64,000 bases of DNA from Arthrobacter saudimassiliensis (GTDB lineage Bacteria > Actinomycetota > Actinomycetes > Actinomycetales > Micrococcaceae). Under the pieces are notes generated by a model. That model ran no database searches, was not told the origin of the DNA, and saw only the letters and a program-made list of their open reading frames with translations. This document shows, one piece after another, positions 18,838-29,632 of this stretch. The stretch is from NCBI GenBank assembly GCA_900016675.1, contig LN483070.1, forward strand, positions 1,488,001-1,552,000, given 5' to 3'. Position 1 is the stretch's first letter. Each line of letters starts with the position of its first letter. A program made the translations under genes and the position numbers.

Positions 18838-19770
18838 GTGTCTACGCCACAACGACAGGACAATAGAACGATGACTGAAGTGGACGGGCTGACCAGCGTC
18901 AAACCGGCCGAATCCGAGCTGCTCGTGGTCACCGGCATGTCCGGCGCCGGGCGCAGCACCGCCGCCAACGCCCTGGAGGACCACGGCTGGTACGTCGTGG
19001 AGAACCTGCCGCCGCTGATGCTCGGCACGCTTACCGAGCTCGTGTCCCGGATGCCGCATTCGATTCCGAAGCTGGCCGTGGTGATCGACGTCCGCAGCAA
19101 GGAGCTCTTCCAGGACATCCGGGAGGCACTGCGCAACCTGCGCGCCGCCGGCGTCAGCTACCGGGTGCTCTTCCTCGACGCCGACGACGCCACCCTGGTC
19201 CGCCGCTTCGAGCAGGGCCGCCGGCCCCACCCGCTGCAGGAGGACGGCTCCATCCTGGACGGCATCGCCGCCGAACGGGATGTGCTGGCCGAACTGCGCC
19301 GCTCCTCCGACATCGTCGTCGACACCTCACGCTTCAACGTGCACGCGCTGGCCACGACCATCACGGAGCTGTTCACCGAGTCCGGTCCGATCGTGCTCCG
19401 CCTCAACGTAATGAGCTTCGGCTTCAAGTACGGGCTGCCGGTGGATGCGAACTTCGTCGCCGACGTGCGCTTCATCCCCAACCCGCACTGGATTCCCCAG
19501 CTGCGCCCGCACACCGGGCAGGACGGCGATGTCCGGGACTTCGTGCTCGACGCCGAGGGAACCAAGGAGTTCCTGGACCGCTACGTCGAAGCCCTGGAGC
19601 CGGTGATCGACGGCTACCGTCGGGAGAACAAGCACTACGCCACCATCGCGGTCGGCTGCACCGGCGGCAAGCACCGCTCCGTGGCCGTGACCGAGGAGCT
19701 CGCGAAGCGGCTGGCCCAGTTGCCGCACGTCACCGTCAGCGCCCATCACCGCGACCTGGGGCGGGAGTGA
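18838..19770 (+). CDS. rapZ: RapZ-family nucleotide-binding protein (P-loop ATPase, YvcJ)
   Basis: A 310-residue RapZ/YvcJ protein. The P-loop is [16 protein letters not shown] (about 33), with Arg where Lys is usual. Other conserved parts are [32 protein letters not shown] and the C-terminal [17 protein letters not shown]. In E. coli the family steers small-RNA control of amino-sugar synthesis; in actinobacteria the role is unclear. The GTG at 18838 follows a -10 closely; the alternative is ATG 18871 ([10 protein letters not shown]) after a weak CAGGACA. The stop overlaps the yvcK GTG in GTGA. Confidence 0.92.
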   Translation: MSTPQRQDNRTMTEVDGLTSVKPAESELLVVTGMSGAGRSTAANALEDHGWYVVENLPPLMLGTLTELVSRMPHSIPKLAVVIDVRSKELFQDIREALRNLRAAGVSYRVLFLDADDATLVRRFEQGRRPHPLQEDGSILDGIAAERDVLAELRRSSDIVVDTSRFNVHALATTITELFTESGPIVLRLNVMSFGFKYGLPVDANFVADVRFIPNPHWIPQLRPHTGQDGDVRDFVLDAEGTKEFLDRYVEALEPVIDGYRRENKHYATIAVGCTGGKHRSVAVTEELAKRLAQLPHVTVSAHHRDLGRE

Positions 19771-20795
19771 GTTTCCTTACCGGCCCCCTGCCCCTGATTC
19801 CCGATACGTCGGCCGCCCGTCCGGGCACCGGCGGCCGTTCGGCCGCGCCGGCGGTCGTCGCGCTGGGCGGGGGCCACGGGCTGTCGGCCTCGCTCTCGGC
19901 CCTGCGCCTGCTGACCACCGACCTCACCGCCGTGGTGACCGTGGCCGACGACGGCGGGTCCTCCGGGCGGCTGCGCCGGGACCTGGGCGTGCTCCCGCCG
20001 GGCGACCTGCGGATGGCGCTGTCCGCGCTGTGCGACGACACCGACTGGGGCCGGACCTGGCGCGACGTCATGCAGCACCGCTTCAAGTCGATGGACGGCG
20101 TCGAGGGCACCCTGGACGGGCACGCCATGGGCAACCTGCTCATCGTCACTCTGTGGGAGCTGCTGCAGGATCCGGTGGCGGGCCTGCAGTGGGCCGGCGC
20201 CCTGCTGGGAGCCCGCGGACAGGTGCTGCCGATGTCGACGGTTCCGCTGACCATCGAGGGAGACGTCCTGCGTGAAACGGCAGCCGGCCTGCGGCACGAG
20301 ACGGTCCGCGGGCAGGCCCGGCTCGCCGCGGCGGGCGCCCGCAGCAACGTCACGGACGTCCGCCTCGAGCCGGCCGACGCCCCGGCGTGCCCGCAGGCCC
20401 TGGAGGCCGTCGAACGGGCGGACTGGGTGATCCTGGGCCCGGGGTCCTGGTACACCTCGCTGCTGCCGCATCTGCTGCTGCCGCAGCTGCGCGACGCCCT
20501 GTGCTCCACGAACGCCCGGCGCCTGCTGACCATGAACCTGAACATGGACACCACCGAAACCTCCGGCATGAGCGCCGCGGACCACCTGGATGTGATCCGC
20601 CGCTATGCCCCCGGTTTCAAGGTCGACGCGGTGCTGGCGGATCCGGCCGTAGCCGGCGACCGCCGCGCCTTCGAGGAGGCGGCCGCCGCGCTGGGAGCCC
20701 GCGCGGTCTTCGGTAAGGTGGGGGCTGCGGGCAGCCGTGCAGTGCATGATCCACTGCGGCTTGCCACCGCCTACCAGGACATTTTCGAGAACTAG
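19767..20795 (+). CDS. yvcK: YvcK/CofD-family gluconeogenesis factor
   Basis: A 342-residue protein of the UPF0052/YvcK family. Its diagnostic motifs are [18 protein letters not shown] (about 31), [19 protein letters not shown] (about 56) and [12 protein letters not shown]. These form a nucleotide-sugar-binding Rossmann site; in Bacillus and mycobacteria YvcK (CuvA) binds UDP-sugars and supports cell wall growth and gluconeogenic growth. The GTG start overlaps the rapZ stop by 4 bases, so the two are translationally coupled. The first 25 residues are Pro/Ala-rich and variable. Confidence 0.93.
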   Translation: MSFLTGPLPLIPDTSAARPGTGGRSAAPAVVALGGGHGLSASLSALRLLTTDLTAVVTVADDGGSSGRLRRDLGVLPPGDLRMALSALCDDTDWGRTWRDVMQHRFKSMDGVEGTLDGHAMGNLLIVTLWELLQDPVAGLQWAGALLGARGQVLPMSTVPLTIEGDVLRETAAGLRHETVRGQARLAAAGARSNVTDVRLEPADAPACPQALEAVERADWVILGPGSWYTSLLPHLLLPQLRDALCSTNARRLLTMNLNMDTTETSGMSAADHLDVIRRYAPGFKVDAVLADPAVAGDRRAFEEAAAALGARAVFGKVGAAGSRAVHDPLRLATAYQDIFEN

Positions 20796-20818
20796 CACCA
20801 GGAAACAGGAGTGTGTCC

Positions 20819-21799
20819 GTGGCCCTCACCACCGCCGTCAAGGAGGAGCTCTCACGTCTGGACGTGTTGAAGTCCTCCGTCCGCAAGGCCGAGGTTTCGG
20901 CGTTGCTGCGCTTCGCAGGGGGGCTGCACATCATCTCCGGCCGCATCGTCATCGAGGCCGAGGTCGACCTGGCCTCCACGGCCCGGCGGCTGCGCACGGC
21001 GATCTCCGAGGTCTACGGCCACGGCAGCGAGATCGTCGTCGTCTCCGGCGGCGGCCTGCGCCGCGGCAACCGGTACGTCGTGCGGGTGGTGCGGGACGGG
21101 GAATCCCTGGCCCGGCAGACGGGACTGCTCGACTCGCGCGGACGACCGGTCCGCGGCCTGCCCTCCGCCGTCGTCAACGGTTCCGCCGCCGACGCCGAGG
21201 CGGTCTGGCGCGGCGCCTTCCTCGCCCACGGCTCGCTGACGGAGCCGGGACGCTCCTGCGCCCTGGAGGTCACCTGCCCCGGTCCCGAGGCCGCGCTGGC
21301 GCTGGTGGGCGCGGCCCGGCGCATCGGAATCTCCGCCAAAGCCCGCGAAGTGCGCGGCGTGGACCGCGTCGTGATCCGCGACGGCGACGCGATCGCCGCG
21401 CTGCTGACCCGCATGGGCGCCCACGATGCCCTGATGGTGTGGGAGGAACGGCGGATGCGCAAGGAGGTCCGCGCCACGGCCAACCGCCTGGCGAACTTCG
21501 ACGACGCGAACCTGCGGCGCTCGGCCCAGGCCGCCGTCGCCGCCGGCGCCCGGGTCGAACGGGCCCTTGAAATCCTCGGCGAGGATGTGCCGCAGCACCT
21601 GCGCTACGCGGGCGAGCTGCGCCTGGCGCACAAACAGGCCAGCCTCGACGAACTGGGCCGCCTGGCGGAACCGGCCATGACCAAGGACGCCGTGGCCGGG
21701 CGCATCCGGCGGCTGCTGGCCATGGCGGACAAGCGCGCGGCAGAGCTCGGCATCCCGGGCACCGAGGCGAGCGTGACGGCGGAAATGCTCGACGGCTAG
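20819..21799 (+). CDS. whiA: Sporulation/cell-division regulator WhiA
   Basis: A 326-residue WhiA. An N-terminal LAGLIDADG-like domain ([32 protein letters not shown]) is followed by the DNA-binding tail [20 protein letters not shown]. In Streptomyces WhiA acts with WhiB to start sporulation septation; in non-sporulating actinobacteria it is linked to division and chromosome segregation. I chose the GTG at 20819 ([11 protein letters not shown]) because CAGGAG is 7 bases upstream and the family starts here; a GTG at 20813 is too close to that site. It ends the rapZ-yvcK-whiA unit, as in Gram-positive bacteria generally. Confidence 0.95.
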   Translation: MALTTAVKEELSRLDVLKSSVRKAEVSALLRFAGGLHIISGRIVIEAEVDLASTARRLRTAISEVYGHGSEIVVVSGGGLRRGNRYVVRVVRDGESLARQTGLLDSRGRPVRGLPSAVVNGSAADAEAVWRGAFLAHGSLTEPGRSCALEVTCPGPEAALALVGAARRIGISAKAREVRGVDRVVIRDGDAIAALLTRMGAHDALMVWEERRMRKEVRATANRLANFDDANLRRSAQAAVAAGARVERALEILGEDVPQHLRYAGELRLAHKQASLDELGRLAEPAMTKDAVAGRIRRLLAMADKRAAELGIPGTEASVTAEMLDG

Positions 21800-21809
21800 G
21801 TCCTTTGCA

Positions 21810-21815
21810 TAGGAT
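21810..21815 (+). promoter_or_regulatory. sodA: -10 element (TAGGAT) of sodA
   Basis: TAGGAT is 93 bases upstream of the sodA GTG. The leader of about 80 bases has two small hairpins: GCCGGT-TCAC-ACCGGC and TCGGCC-N12-GGCCGA. Confidence 0.5.
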
Positions 21816-21902
21816 GGAAGCAGCCCGCCGGTTCACACCGGCACCATCGGCCACTCCAGTCAGCGGCCGACGGGCGCTGCCGCCGAGCATGAAGGAGAAG
21901 CT

Positions 21903-22538
21903 GTGAACAATAAGTACACCCTGCCTGAGCTGCCCTACGATTACGCCGCCCTGGAGCCGCACATTTCCGCGCGGATCATGGAGCTGCACCACGACAAGCA
22001 CCACGCCACCTACGTGGCCGGCGCCAACACCGCCCTCGAGCAGATGGCCGAAGCCCGCGACAAGGGCGAGTTCGGCTCCATCCCGAAGCTGTCCAAGGAC
22101 CTGGCCTTCCACCTGGGCGGACACACCAACCACAGCATCTTCTGGAACAACATGAGCCCGGACGGCGGCGACAAGCCCGAGGGCGAGCTCGCGGCCGCGA
22201 TCGACGAGTTCTTCGGCTCCTTCGACGGCTTCCGCGGCCAGTTCACCGCTGCGGCGACCTCGCTGCAGGGCTCCGGCTGGGCGATCCTGGCCTACGATCC
22301 GCTGGGCAGGAACATGGTCATCGAGCAGCTCTACGACCAGCAGGGCAACATCCCGGTGGGCACCATCCCGCTGCTGATGCTGGACATGTGGGAGCACGCC
22401 TTCTACCTGGACTACGTCAACGTCAAGGCCGACTACGTCAAGGCGTTCTGGAACATCATCAACTGGGCCGACGTCGCGCAGCGCTTCGACGCCGCCCGCT
22501 CGGGCGCCCCGGCGCTGATCCTGCCGAACGAGGCCTAG
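21903..22538 (+). CDS. sodA: Superoxide dismutase (Mn/Fe type)
   Basis: A 211-residue Mn/Fe superoxide dismutase, which converts superoxide to hydrogen peroxide and oxygen. Metal ligands fit the family: His in [16 protein letters not shown], His in [15 protein letters not shown], and Asp and His in [15 protein letters not shown]. Manganese is likely for this lineage, but iron cannot be excluded by sequence reading alone. The GTG start at 21903 follows GAAGGAGAAG. No signal peptide is present, so it is cytoplasmic or leaderless-secreted. It sits alone between whiA and gap with its own promoter. Confidence 0.96.
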   Translation: MNNKYTLPELPYDYAALEPHISARIMELHHDKHHATYVAGANTALEQMAEARDKGEFGSIPKLSKDLAFHLGGHTNHSIFWNNMSPDGGDKPEGELAAAIDEFFGSFDGFRGQFTAAATSLQGSGWAILAYDPLGRNMVIEQLYDQQGNIPVGTIPLLMLDMWEHAFYLDYVNVKADYVKAFWNIINWADVAQRFDAARSGAPALILPNEA

Positions 22539-22608
22539 GCACCGCACCGGAGGGGCCCGCACGGGACAAAAACCGTCCCTGCCCGGTACCCCGCGGGAGC
22601 CCGACGCG

Positions 22609-22614
22609 TAAGAT
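22609..22614 (+). promoter_or_regulatory. gap: -10 element (TAAGAT) of the gap operon
   Basis: TAAGAT lies 126 bases upstream of gap. The predicted leader of about 118 bases contains a 12-bp hairpin. Confidence 0.45.
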
Positions 22615-22627
22615 GAGACCGTCAGCT

Positions 22628-22655
22628 GCCCGTCCGGCCCACCGGCCGGACGGGC
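22628..22655 (+). promoter_or_regulatory. gap: Leader hairpin upstream of gap
   Basis: A perfect 12-bp stem, GCCCGTCCGGCC and its complement, with loop CACC, lies between the -10 and the gap start. It could be an attenuator, a stabilising 5' structure, or a late terminator for sodA if the promoter call is wrong. No T-run follows. Confidence 0.6.
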
Positions 22656-22706
22656 CCTGGCGGAGCAGCTCCCAGGTGGCCTTGTCAGACAACCGGGGTC
22701 ACGTGA

Positions 22707-23744
<1,038 letters not shown>

Positions 23745-23793
23745 CACCGACCCGACCCAAACCAACCTGACCACCGACCGACCAAAGGTAGCT

Positions 23794-25020
23794 ATGACAG
23801 TCAAGACACTGGATGAACTGATCAACGAGGGCGTCGACGGCCGCTACGTGCTCGTGCGTTCCGACCTCAACGTTCCGCTGGAGGACGGCCGGGTGACCGA
23901 CAACGGCCGCATCCGAGCCTCCATCCCCACCATCCAGCGTCTGGTGGGCCACGGTGCCAAGGTGATGGTCATGGCGCACCTGGGCCGCCCCAAGGGCAAG
24001 CCCGACGAGAAGTACTCCCTGCGGCCGGCGGCGGACGAGCTCAACGAGCTTGCACCGTTCTCCGTCGAATTCGCCTCCGACACGGTCGGCGAAGACGCGA
24101 AGCGGCTCGCCGGCTCCCTGGCGGCCGGCAGCGTCCTGGTCCTGGAGAACGTGCGGTTCGACCCGCGCGAGACCTCCAAGGACGACGCCGAGCGGCAGGC
24201 CTTCGCCCGCGAGCTCGCCGCCCTGACCGGCGGCAACGGCGCCTATGTCGACGACGCCTTCGGTGCGGTGCACCGCCGGCACGCCAGCGTCTACGACATC
24301 GCCGAGATCCTGCCCGCCTACCAGGGCGACCTCGTGAAGGAGGAGGTGCAGGTCCTGACCCGCCTGACGCAGGACCCCGCCAAGCCCTACGTCGTGGTGC
24401 TCGGCGGCTCGAAGGTGTCCGACAAGCTGGCCGTGATCGAGAACCTGATGACCCGGGCCGACAGCCTGCTGATCGGCGGCGGCATGGTCTTTACCTTCCT
24501 GGCGGCGCAGGGCCACAAGGTCGGAGCCAGCCTGCTGGAGCAGGACCAGATCGAGACGGTCAAGGGCTACCTTGACCGGGCCGCCGAGGTCGGCTGCGAG
24601 TTCGTCCTGCCGACCGACATCGTGGTGGCGGACCGTTTCGCGGCCGACGCCGAACACGAGGTCGTTCCCGCCGACGCCATGGAGTCGGGCCGCTTCGGGG
24701 ACAAGGGCATCGGCCTGGACATCGGCCCCGATTCCGGTGCGGCGTTTGCCGAGCGCATCCGCGGCGGCGAGACGGTCTTCTGGAACGGACCGATGGGCGT
24801 CTTCGAGTTCCCCGCCTTCGCCGAAGGCACCCGGGCCGTGGCCCAGGCGTTGAAGGACAGCGGGGGCCTGACCGTGGTCGGCGGCGGCGACTCCGCCGCG
24901 GCGGTACGCCGCCTCGGTTTCGCGGACCGCGACTTCGGCCACATCTCCACCGGCGGCGGCGCGTCGCTGGAGTACCTGGAAGGCAAGGACCTGCCGGGCC
25001 TCACCGTCCTGGACCGCTAG
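23794..25020 (+). CDS. pgk: Phosphoglycerate kinase
   Basis: A 408-residue kinase that makes ATP from 1,3-bisphosphoglycerate. The N-terminal substrate domain has [11 protein letters not shown] and MAHLGRPKG; the C-terminal nucleotide domain has [28 protein letters not shown] and the hinge loop [13 protein letters not shown]. The length is standard. The ATG at 23794 follows AAAGGTAGCT. It is co-directional with gap and tpi, with a strong hairpin between pgk and tpi. Confidence 0.97.
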   Translation: MTVKTLDELINEGVDGRYVLVRSDLNVPLEDGRVTDNGRIRASIPTIQRLVGHGAKVMVMAHLGRPKGKPDEKYSLRPAADELNELAPFSVEFASDTVGEDAKRLAGSLAAGSVLVLENVRFDPRETSKDDAERQAFARELAALTGGNGAYVDDAFGAVHRRHASVYDIAEILPAYQGDLVKEEVQVLTRLTQDPAKPYVVVLGGSKVSDKLAVIENLMTRADSLLIGGGMVFTFLAAQGHKVGASLLEQDQIETVKGYLDRAAEVGCEFVLPTDIVVADRFAADAEHEVVPADAMESGRFGDKGIGLDIGPDSGAAFAERIRGGETVFWNGPMGVFEFPAFAEGTRAVAQALKDSGGLTVVGGGDSAAAVRRLGFADRDFGHISTGGGASLEYLEGKDLPGLTVLDR

Positions 25021-25030
25021 CATTCCCCAC

Positions 25031-25070
25031 CGCTGCGGCCGCCGCCTGATCCCGGGCGGCGGCCGCAGCG
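25031..25070 (+). terminator. 16-bp hairpin between pgk and tpiA
   Basis: A perfect 16-bp stem, CGCTGCGGCCGCCGCC at 25031-25046 with its complement at 25055-25070 and an 8-base loop. It begins 10 bases after pgk, with no T-run. It probably acts as a partial terminator or mRNA-stabilising end within the operon. Confidence 0.6.
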
Positions 25071-25112
25071 CCTGTCGCGGCCCCGGCCGCCCGAGTAGAT
25101 TCCGGAGCAGAA

Positions 25113-25928
25113 ATGACCAGCTCGACCAACGGCAAGTACGACCGCACGCCACTGATTGCGGGCAACTGGAAGATGAACATGGACCACGTCCAGGCCATCA
25201 CCCTGCTGCAGAAACTGGCCTGGACCCTCAAGGACGCCGACCACGACTTCGAACGGGTCGAGGTGGCCGTCTTCCCGCCGTTCACTGACCTGCGCAGCGT
25301 GCAGACCCTGGTGCAGGGCGACAAGCTGAAGATCGCCTACGGCGCGCAGGACCTCTCGCCGGAGGATTCCGGCGCCTACACCGGTGACATCTCCGGGCAG
25401 TTCCTGTCCCGGCTCGGCTGCACCTACGTCCTGGTGGGCCACAGCGAACGGCGCACCGTGCACGGCGAAACCGACGAACTGCTCAACCGCAAGCTGAAGG
25501 CCGCCTACCGCAACGGCCTCACGCCCATCCTCTGCGTGGGCGAGGGGCTGGAGGTCCGGCAGGCGGGGGAGCACCTCCTGCACACCCTCGAGCAGGCCCG
25601 CGCCGACCTGGCCGGGCTCGACGCCGAGCAGGTTTCGCGCCTGGTCATTGCGTATGAGCCGATCTGGGCCATCGGCACCGGCGAGGTGGCCGGACCCCAG
25701 GATGCCCAGGAAATGTGCAACACCATACGGATGGAACTGGCGGACCTCTACGACGACGCCACCGCCGCGAAGGTCCGGCTGCTCTACGGCGGATCGGTGA
25801 AGGCCGGCAACGCCGCCGCCATCCTCCGGGAGCGCGACGTCGACGGCGTGCTGGTGGGCGGCGCCAGTTTGGACGTAGCCGAGTTTGCTAATATTGTCAG
25901 GTTTGAACAGCACCTGGTCACCGAGTGA
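25113..25928 (+). CDS. tpiA: Triosephosphate isomerase
   Basis: A 271-residue TIM barrel that interconverts dihydroxyacetone phosphate and glyceraldehyde 3-phosphate. The catalytic Lys is in [11 protein letters not shown] (about residue 19), His in VGHSERR (about 110) and Glu in [14 protein letters not shown] (about 182). The phosphate-binding strands [10 protein letters not shown] and [10 protein letters not shown] are intact. The ATG at 25113 gives a slightly extended N-terminus ([12 protein letters not shown]). The secG gene follows after 58 bases that include an imperfect GGCCCGGGGC hairpin. Confidence 0.97.
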   Translation: MTSSTNGKYDRTPLIAGNWKMNMDHVQAITLLQKLAWTLKDADHDFERVEVAVFPPFTDLRSVQTLVQGDKLKIAYGAQDLSPEDSGAYTGDISGQFLSRLGCTYVLVGHSERRTVHGETDELLNRKLKAAYRNGLTPILCVGEGLEVRQAGEHLLHTLEQARADLAGLDAEQVSRLVIAYEPIWAIGTGEVAGPQDAQEMCNTIRMELADLYDDATAAKVRLLYGGSVKAGNAAAILRERDVDGVLVGGASLDVAEFANIVRFEQHLVTE

Positions 25929-25986
25929 CCGGCCCGGGGCGCCGCTGCCCCGGCCGTGAAGAACCGTGCCATCTGAAAGGCCGTAA

Positions 25987-26238
25987 GTGGAAATTCTCAA
26001 GATCATCCTGCTGGTGCTGCTGGCGATCACAAGCGTGCTCCTGACGCTGCTGATCCTGCTGCACAAGGGACGCGGCGGCGGCATGTCCGACATGTTCGGC
26101 GGCGGCATGACCACCAGCCTGGGCTCCTCCGGCGTGGCCGAGAAGAACCTCAACCGCATCACCGTCGTCCTCGGCATCTCGTGGGGCCTGGTGATCATCG
26201 CCCTCGGCCTCATCCAGCGCTTCGCCGTGGAGTCCTAG
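25987..26238 (+). CDS. secG: Preprotein translocase subunit SecG
   Basis: An 83-residue membrane protein with two hydrophobic helices (ILKIILLVLLAITSVLLTLL and VVLGISWGLVIIALGLI). A conserved glycine-rich cytoplasmic loop, HKGRGGGMSDMFGGGM, lies between them. SecG is the accessory subunit of the SecYEG channel. The GTG start follows GAAAGG. Location after tpi is the conserved actinobacterial order. The gene ends 38 bases before a strong bidirectional terminator. Confidence 0.95.
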   Translation: MEILKIILLVLLAITSVLLTLLILLHKGRGGGMSDMFGGGMTTSLGSSGVAEKNLNRITVVLGISWGLVIIALGLIQRFAVES

Positions 26239-26276
26239 CCGCCTGGCCGCGGCGGGCAGCAGGGTCCGCGGATACA

Positions 26277-26309
26277 GGAAATCCCGCTCCGGTCCGGAGC
26301 GGGATTTCC
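26277..26309. terminator. Bidirectional terminator between secG and pgl
   Basis: A perfect 15-bp stem, GGAAATCCCGCTCCG and its complement, with loop GTC, followed by TGTTT on the plus strand. It separates convergent secG and pgl. Confidence 0.85.
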
Positions 26310-26349
26310 TGTTTAAGCCTGCCGGCGGCAGGGCGGGGGACCGGGGCGC

Positions 26350-27162
26350 TCAGCCTTCCAGCTGGTGCTGCTCGAACAGCCGCTCGGGCAGCTGCGAGGC
26401 GGCGGCCTGGTCAATCAGCCAGCGGGTCCGGCTGCGGCCGGAGGGCCCGGCCGCCGGCACCTGCACCGGTCCGGCTCCGGCCAGCGCCAGGCCGACCGCG
26501 CCGGCCTTGTCTTCTCCCGCCACGGCCAGCCACACCTCGTCGGCCGTGTTGATCGCCTCCATGGTGAGGGAGACCCGCTCCGGCGGCGGCTTGGGGGCGT
26601 TGTGCACCGCGACGGTGGTGGCGCCGACGGTGCGGGCGCCGGCGGTCTCGGGAAACAGGGACGCCACGTGGGCGTCGGGGCCGACGCCCAGCAGCAGCAC
26701 ATCGAACCGCGGCAGCCGCGGATCCGCCTCATCGAAGCCCGGCGCGAGCTCCTCTTCGGCGGCCGCGTCGGACAGCGCCCGCGCGTAGTCGAGCGCCGCG
26801 GCGTCGACGTCGGCGGCCTCACCCGCCGCCGGCACCGGGTGGACCCGGGCCGGGTCCACCGGAAGCAGGCCGAGCATGGCCTCCTGCGCCTGGCGGGCGT
26901 TGCGCTGCGGATCGTCGGCGGGAACGAAGCGTTCATCGCCCCACCAGAAGTTCACGCGCTGCCAGTCGACGGCGGTCCGGGCCGGCGACGAGGCCACCGC
27001 CGCGAGGGTGGCGATGCCCAGCGACCCGCCGGTCAGGACCACGGTGGCCTCGCCGCGCCGGTTCTGGACATCGATGAGCTTGGTGATCAGCCGTGCCGCG
27101 ACGGCCGCGGCCAGCGCGTCGAAGTCCGGGTGGATGCTGACGCCCTTGGGGGAGTGCCTCAC
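26350..27162 (-). CDS. pgl: 6-phosphogluconolactonase
   Basis: A 270-residue 6-phosphogluconolactonase, the second oxidative pentose-phosphate step. Conserved parts are VVLTGGSLGIATLAAVA (about 45), VNFWWGDERFVPADDPQRN (about 73), DVLLLGVGPDAHVASLFPE (about 156) and a C-terminal region with Lys-containing GEDKAGAV. The GTG start at 27162 overlaps the opcA stop by 4 bases (GTGA), so it is translationally coupled as the last gene of tkt-tal-pgi-zwf-opcA-pgl. An extended open frame beyond that start is antisense shadow of opcA. Confidence 0.95.
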   Translation of the reverse strand: MRHSPKGVSIHPDFDALAAAVAARLITKLIDVQNRRGEATVVLTGGSLGIATLAAVASSPARTAVDWQRVNFWWGDERFVPADDPQRNARQAQEAMLGLLPVDPARVHPVPAAGEAADVDAAALDYARALSDAAAEEELAPGFDEADPRLPRFDVLLLGVGPDAHVASLFPETAGARTVGATTVAVHNAPKPPPERVSLTMEAINTADEVWLAVAGEDKAGAVGLALAGAGPVQVPAAGPSGRSRTRWLIDQAAASQLPERLFEQHQLEG

Positions 27163-28094
27163 GGCGTGGCCCCTTCCCGGGACAGGCACTTCGCCAGCCC
27201 CTCGGTGAGTACTTCTCCGAAAACCTCGTCCGGGTCCAGCCGGCGCAGTTCCTCCGCCAGGCAGTCCCGCAGGCTGCGCCGCGGCAGGGCGATCCGCTGC
27301 CTCGGCTGGCCCGGCTGGTGCAGGAAGGCCATGGTGTCGCCGGGGCGGTGCAGTTCCACGCTGCCGTCGGCGTGGAGCAGCCGCACCCGGCGCAGGCCGG
27401 TGACCTCGGGGTCGGCGATGATCTCCGCAGGGACCTGCAGGGCATGCTCCAGCCAGGCGGCCATCAGGTAGGTGCTGGCCGAATCCGGGGCGCCCTCCAC
27501 CACGGTGCCGGTGACCGGAGGCATGCCGGCCTGGTCCAGCACCGCCGCCAGCTGGCCGCGCCAGCTGGTCAGGCGGGTCCAGCTGAGGTCGGTGTCCCCG
27601 GCCGTGTAGCTGTCGCTGAGGGACAGCAGGGCCTGTCGGGGGTCCGCCTCGTTGCCGGCGTCGGTGATGCGCCGGTGGGCGATCCGCCCCAGCGGCGTCA
27701 GCGACGGGTTGTCCGGGATACCGTGCGGCCACCAGGCCACGATCGGCGCGTCCGGCAGCAGCAGGGCCGAGACCATGGACTCGCTCTCACCGGCCAGTTC
27801 CCCCTGGCCGCTGAGCACGATCACCTCGGAGGCACCGGCGTCGCCGCCGACCCGGATTTCGGCATCCAGGCGGGTGGGTTCCTCGGGGGAGCCCTCGGCC
27901 AGGACAATGATCCGGCAGGGATGCTCACGGCTGGCCTCGTTGGCGGCGGCGATCGCCTCCTCCACGAAGTCCGGCTTGGTGGACACCACCAGGGTCAGCA
28001 CGCGGCCGAGGGTGACCACGCCGCCCTGCTCGCGCATGGCCACGATCTTCTTTGAGACCTTCGAGGTCGTCGTATCGGGCAGTTCGACAATCAC
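27159..28094 (-). CDS. opcA: Glucose-6-phosphate dehydrogenase assembly protein OpcA
   Basis: A 311-residue OpcA, a cofactor protein needed for full activity or assembly of glucose-6-phosphate dehydrogenase in actinobacteria and cyanobacteria; cyanobacterial OpcA passes on redox control. Conserved blocks include MIVELPDTTTSKVSKKIVAM, VLTLVVSTK, LLLPDAPIVAWWPHG and DLSWTRLTSWRGQLAAVLDQ. The GTG start overlaps the zwf stop by 4 bases, and its own stop overlaps the pgl start by 4 bases, so zwf-opcA-pgl is tightly coupled. No redox Cys motif was seen. Confidence 0.95.
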   Translation of the reverse strand: MIVELPDTTTSKVSKKIVAMREQGGVVTLGRVLTLVVSTKPDFVEEAIAAANEASREHPCRIIVLAEGSPEEPTRLDAEIRVGGDAGASEVIVLSGQGELAGESESMVSALLLPDAPIVAWWPHGIPDNPSLTPLGRIAHRRITDAGNEADPRQALLSLSDSYTAGDTDLSWTRLTSWRGQLAAVLDQAGMPPVTGTVVEGAPDSASTYLMAAWLEHALQVPAEIIADPEVTGLRRVRLLHADGSVELHRPGDTMAFLHQPGQPRQRIALPRRSLRDCLAEELRRLDPDEVFGEVLTEGLAKCLSREGATP

Positions 28095-29632
28095 GGCCTT
28101 CTCCAGGTCCTTCCGTCACGCGCCAGCAGATCATGCGCCGACTTGGGGCCCCAGCTGCCCGGGGCGTAGGGCTCGGGCCTGGTGCCGAGCGAGGCCCAGT
28201 ACTCCTCGAACGGATCCAGGATCTTCCAGGACAGCTCCACCTCCTGGTGGCGCGGAAAGAGCGGGGGCTCGCCGAGCAGGACGTCGAGGATCAATCTCTC
28301 GTACGCCTCCGGGCTGGACTCGGTGAACGCATGTCCGTACCCGAAGTCCATGGACACGTCCCGGACCTCCATCTGCGTGCCGGGAACCTTCGACCCGAAC
28401 CGGATGGTGGCGCCCTCATCCGGCTGGACCCGGATGACGACGGCGTTCTGTCCGAAGTCGTCTCCGCTGTGGTCCCGGAACAGCAGGTTGGGGGTGCGCT
28501 TGAAGACGACGGCGATCTCGGTCACGCGCCGGCCCAGCCGCTTGCCCGCCCGCAGGTAGAACGGGGCTCCGGCCCAGCGGCGGGTGTTGATGTCCAGGCG
28601 CAGCGCGGCGAAGGTCTCGGTGGTGGAATCGGGATTGAACCCTTCCTCCTCCAGGAAGCCGCTGACCTTCTCGCCGCCCTGCCAGCCACCGGCGTACTGC
28701 CCCCGCGCCGAGTGGGTGGACAGGTCCTCGGGCAGCCGGACGGCGGCCAGCACCTTCTCCTTCTCGGCCCGCAGGTGCTCGGCGTCGAAGGAGATCGGCT
28801 CCTCCATGGCGGTGAGCGCGAGCAGCTGCAGCAGATGGTTCTGGATGACGTCGCGGGCCGCGCCGACGCCGTCGTAGTAGCCCGCGCGGCCGCCGATGCC
28901 GATGTCCTCGGCCATGGTGATCTGCACGTGGTCCACGTAGTTGGCGTTCCAGATCGGTTCGAACAGCTGGTTCGCGAAGCGCAGGGCCAGGATGTTCTGG
29001 ACCGTCTCCTTGCCCAGGTAGTGGTCGATCCGGAACACCGAATCCGCGGGGAAGACGGACTCGACCACGGCGTTCAGCTCCCGCGCCGAACGCAGGTCGT
29101 GGCCGAAGGGCTTCTCGATCACGACCCGCCGCCACGCGTCGTCGTCGGACTGGGCCAGTCCGTGCTCGGAGAGCTGCTGGCAGACCTGTTCGAAGCTCTT
29201 CGGCGGCACCGACAGGTAGAACGCGTAGTTGCCGCAGGTGCCCCGGGTTTCGTCCAGGTCCTCGAGGGTGCGCCGCAGCTCTTCGAAGGCCGCGCCGTCG
29301 TCGAACCCGCCCTGGACGAACCGGATGCCGTCGGCCAGCTGCTCCCAGACGCCCTCGTTGAACTCGGTGCGTGCACCGTCCTCGACGGCGGCACGCACCT
29401 CCGCCACGAAGCGTTCATCGTCCCAGTCACGGCGGCCGAAGCCGACCAGCGAGAAGCTGGGCGGCAGCAGGCCGCGGTTGGCGAGGTCGTAGACCGCCGG
29501 GATCAGCTTCTTGCGCGCCAGGTCTCCGGTCACGCCGAAGATCACCAGGGCCGAGGGCCCCGCGATCCGGCTCAGGCGCCGGTCGCGGGGGTCCCGCAGC
29601 GGGTTTGACCCGCCGCCTGTCGATGCCGCCAT
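28091..29632 (-). CDS. zwf: Glucose-6-phosphate 1-dehydrogenase
   Basis: A 513-residue G6PDH that makes 6-phosphogluconolactone and NADPH. The coenzyme-binding loop is VIFGVTGDLARKKLIPAVYD (about 30) and the catalytic signature RIDHYLGKETVQN (about 198-210). VIEKPFGHDL and the C-terminal dimer region are intact. The ATG directly follows the pgi stop (TAGATG) with AAGAGG as Shine-Dalgarno inside pgi. It overlaps opcA by 4 bases. Confidence 0.97.
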   Translation of the reverse strand: MAASTGGGSNPLRDPRDRRLSRIAGPSALVIFGVTGDLARKKLIPAVYDLANRGLLPPSFSLVGFGRRDWDDERFVAEVRAAVEDGARTEFNEGVWEQLADGIRFVQGGFDDGAAFEELRRTLEDLDETRGTCGNYAFYLSVPPKSFEQVCQQLSEHGLAQSDDDAWRRVVIEKPFGHDLRSARELNAVVESVFPADSVFRIDHYLGKETVQNILALRFANQLFEPIWNANYVDHVQITMAEDIGIGGRAGYYDGVGAARDVIQNHLLQLLALTAMEEPISFDAEHLRAEKEKVLAAVRLPEDLSTHSARGQYAGGWQGGEKVSGFLEEEGFNPDSTTETFAALRLDINTRRWAGAPFYLRAGKRLGRRVTEIAVVFKRTPNLLFRDHSGDDFGQNAVVIRVQPDEGATIRFGSKVPGTQMEVRDVSMDFGYGHAFTESSPEAYERLILDVLLGEPPLFPRHQEVELSWKILDPFEEYWASLGTRPEPYAPGSWGPKSAHDLLARDGRTWRRP

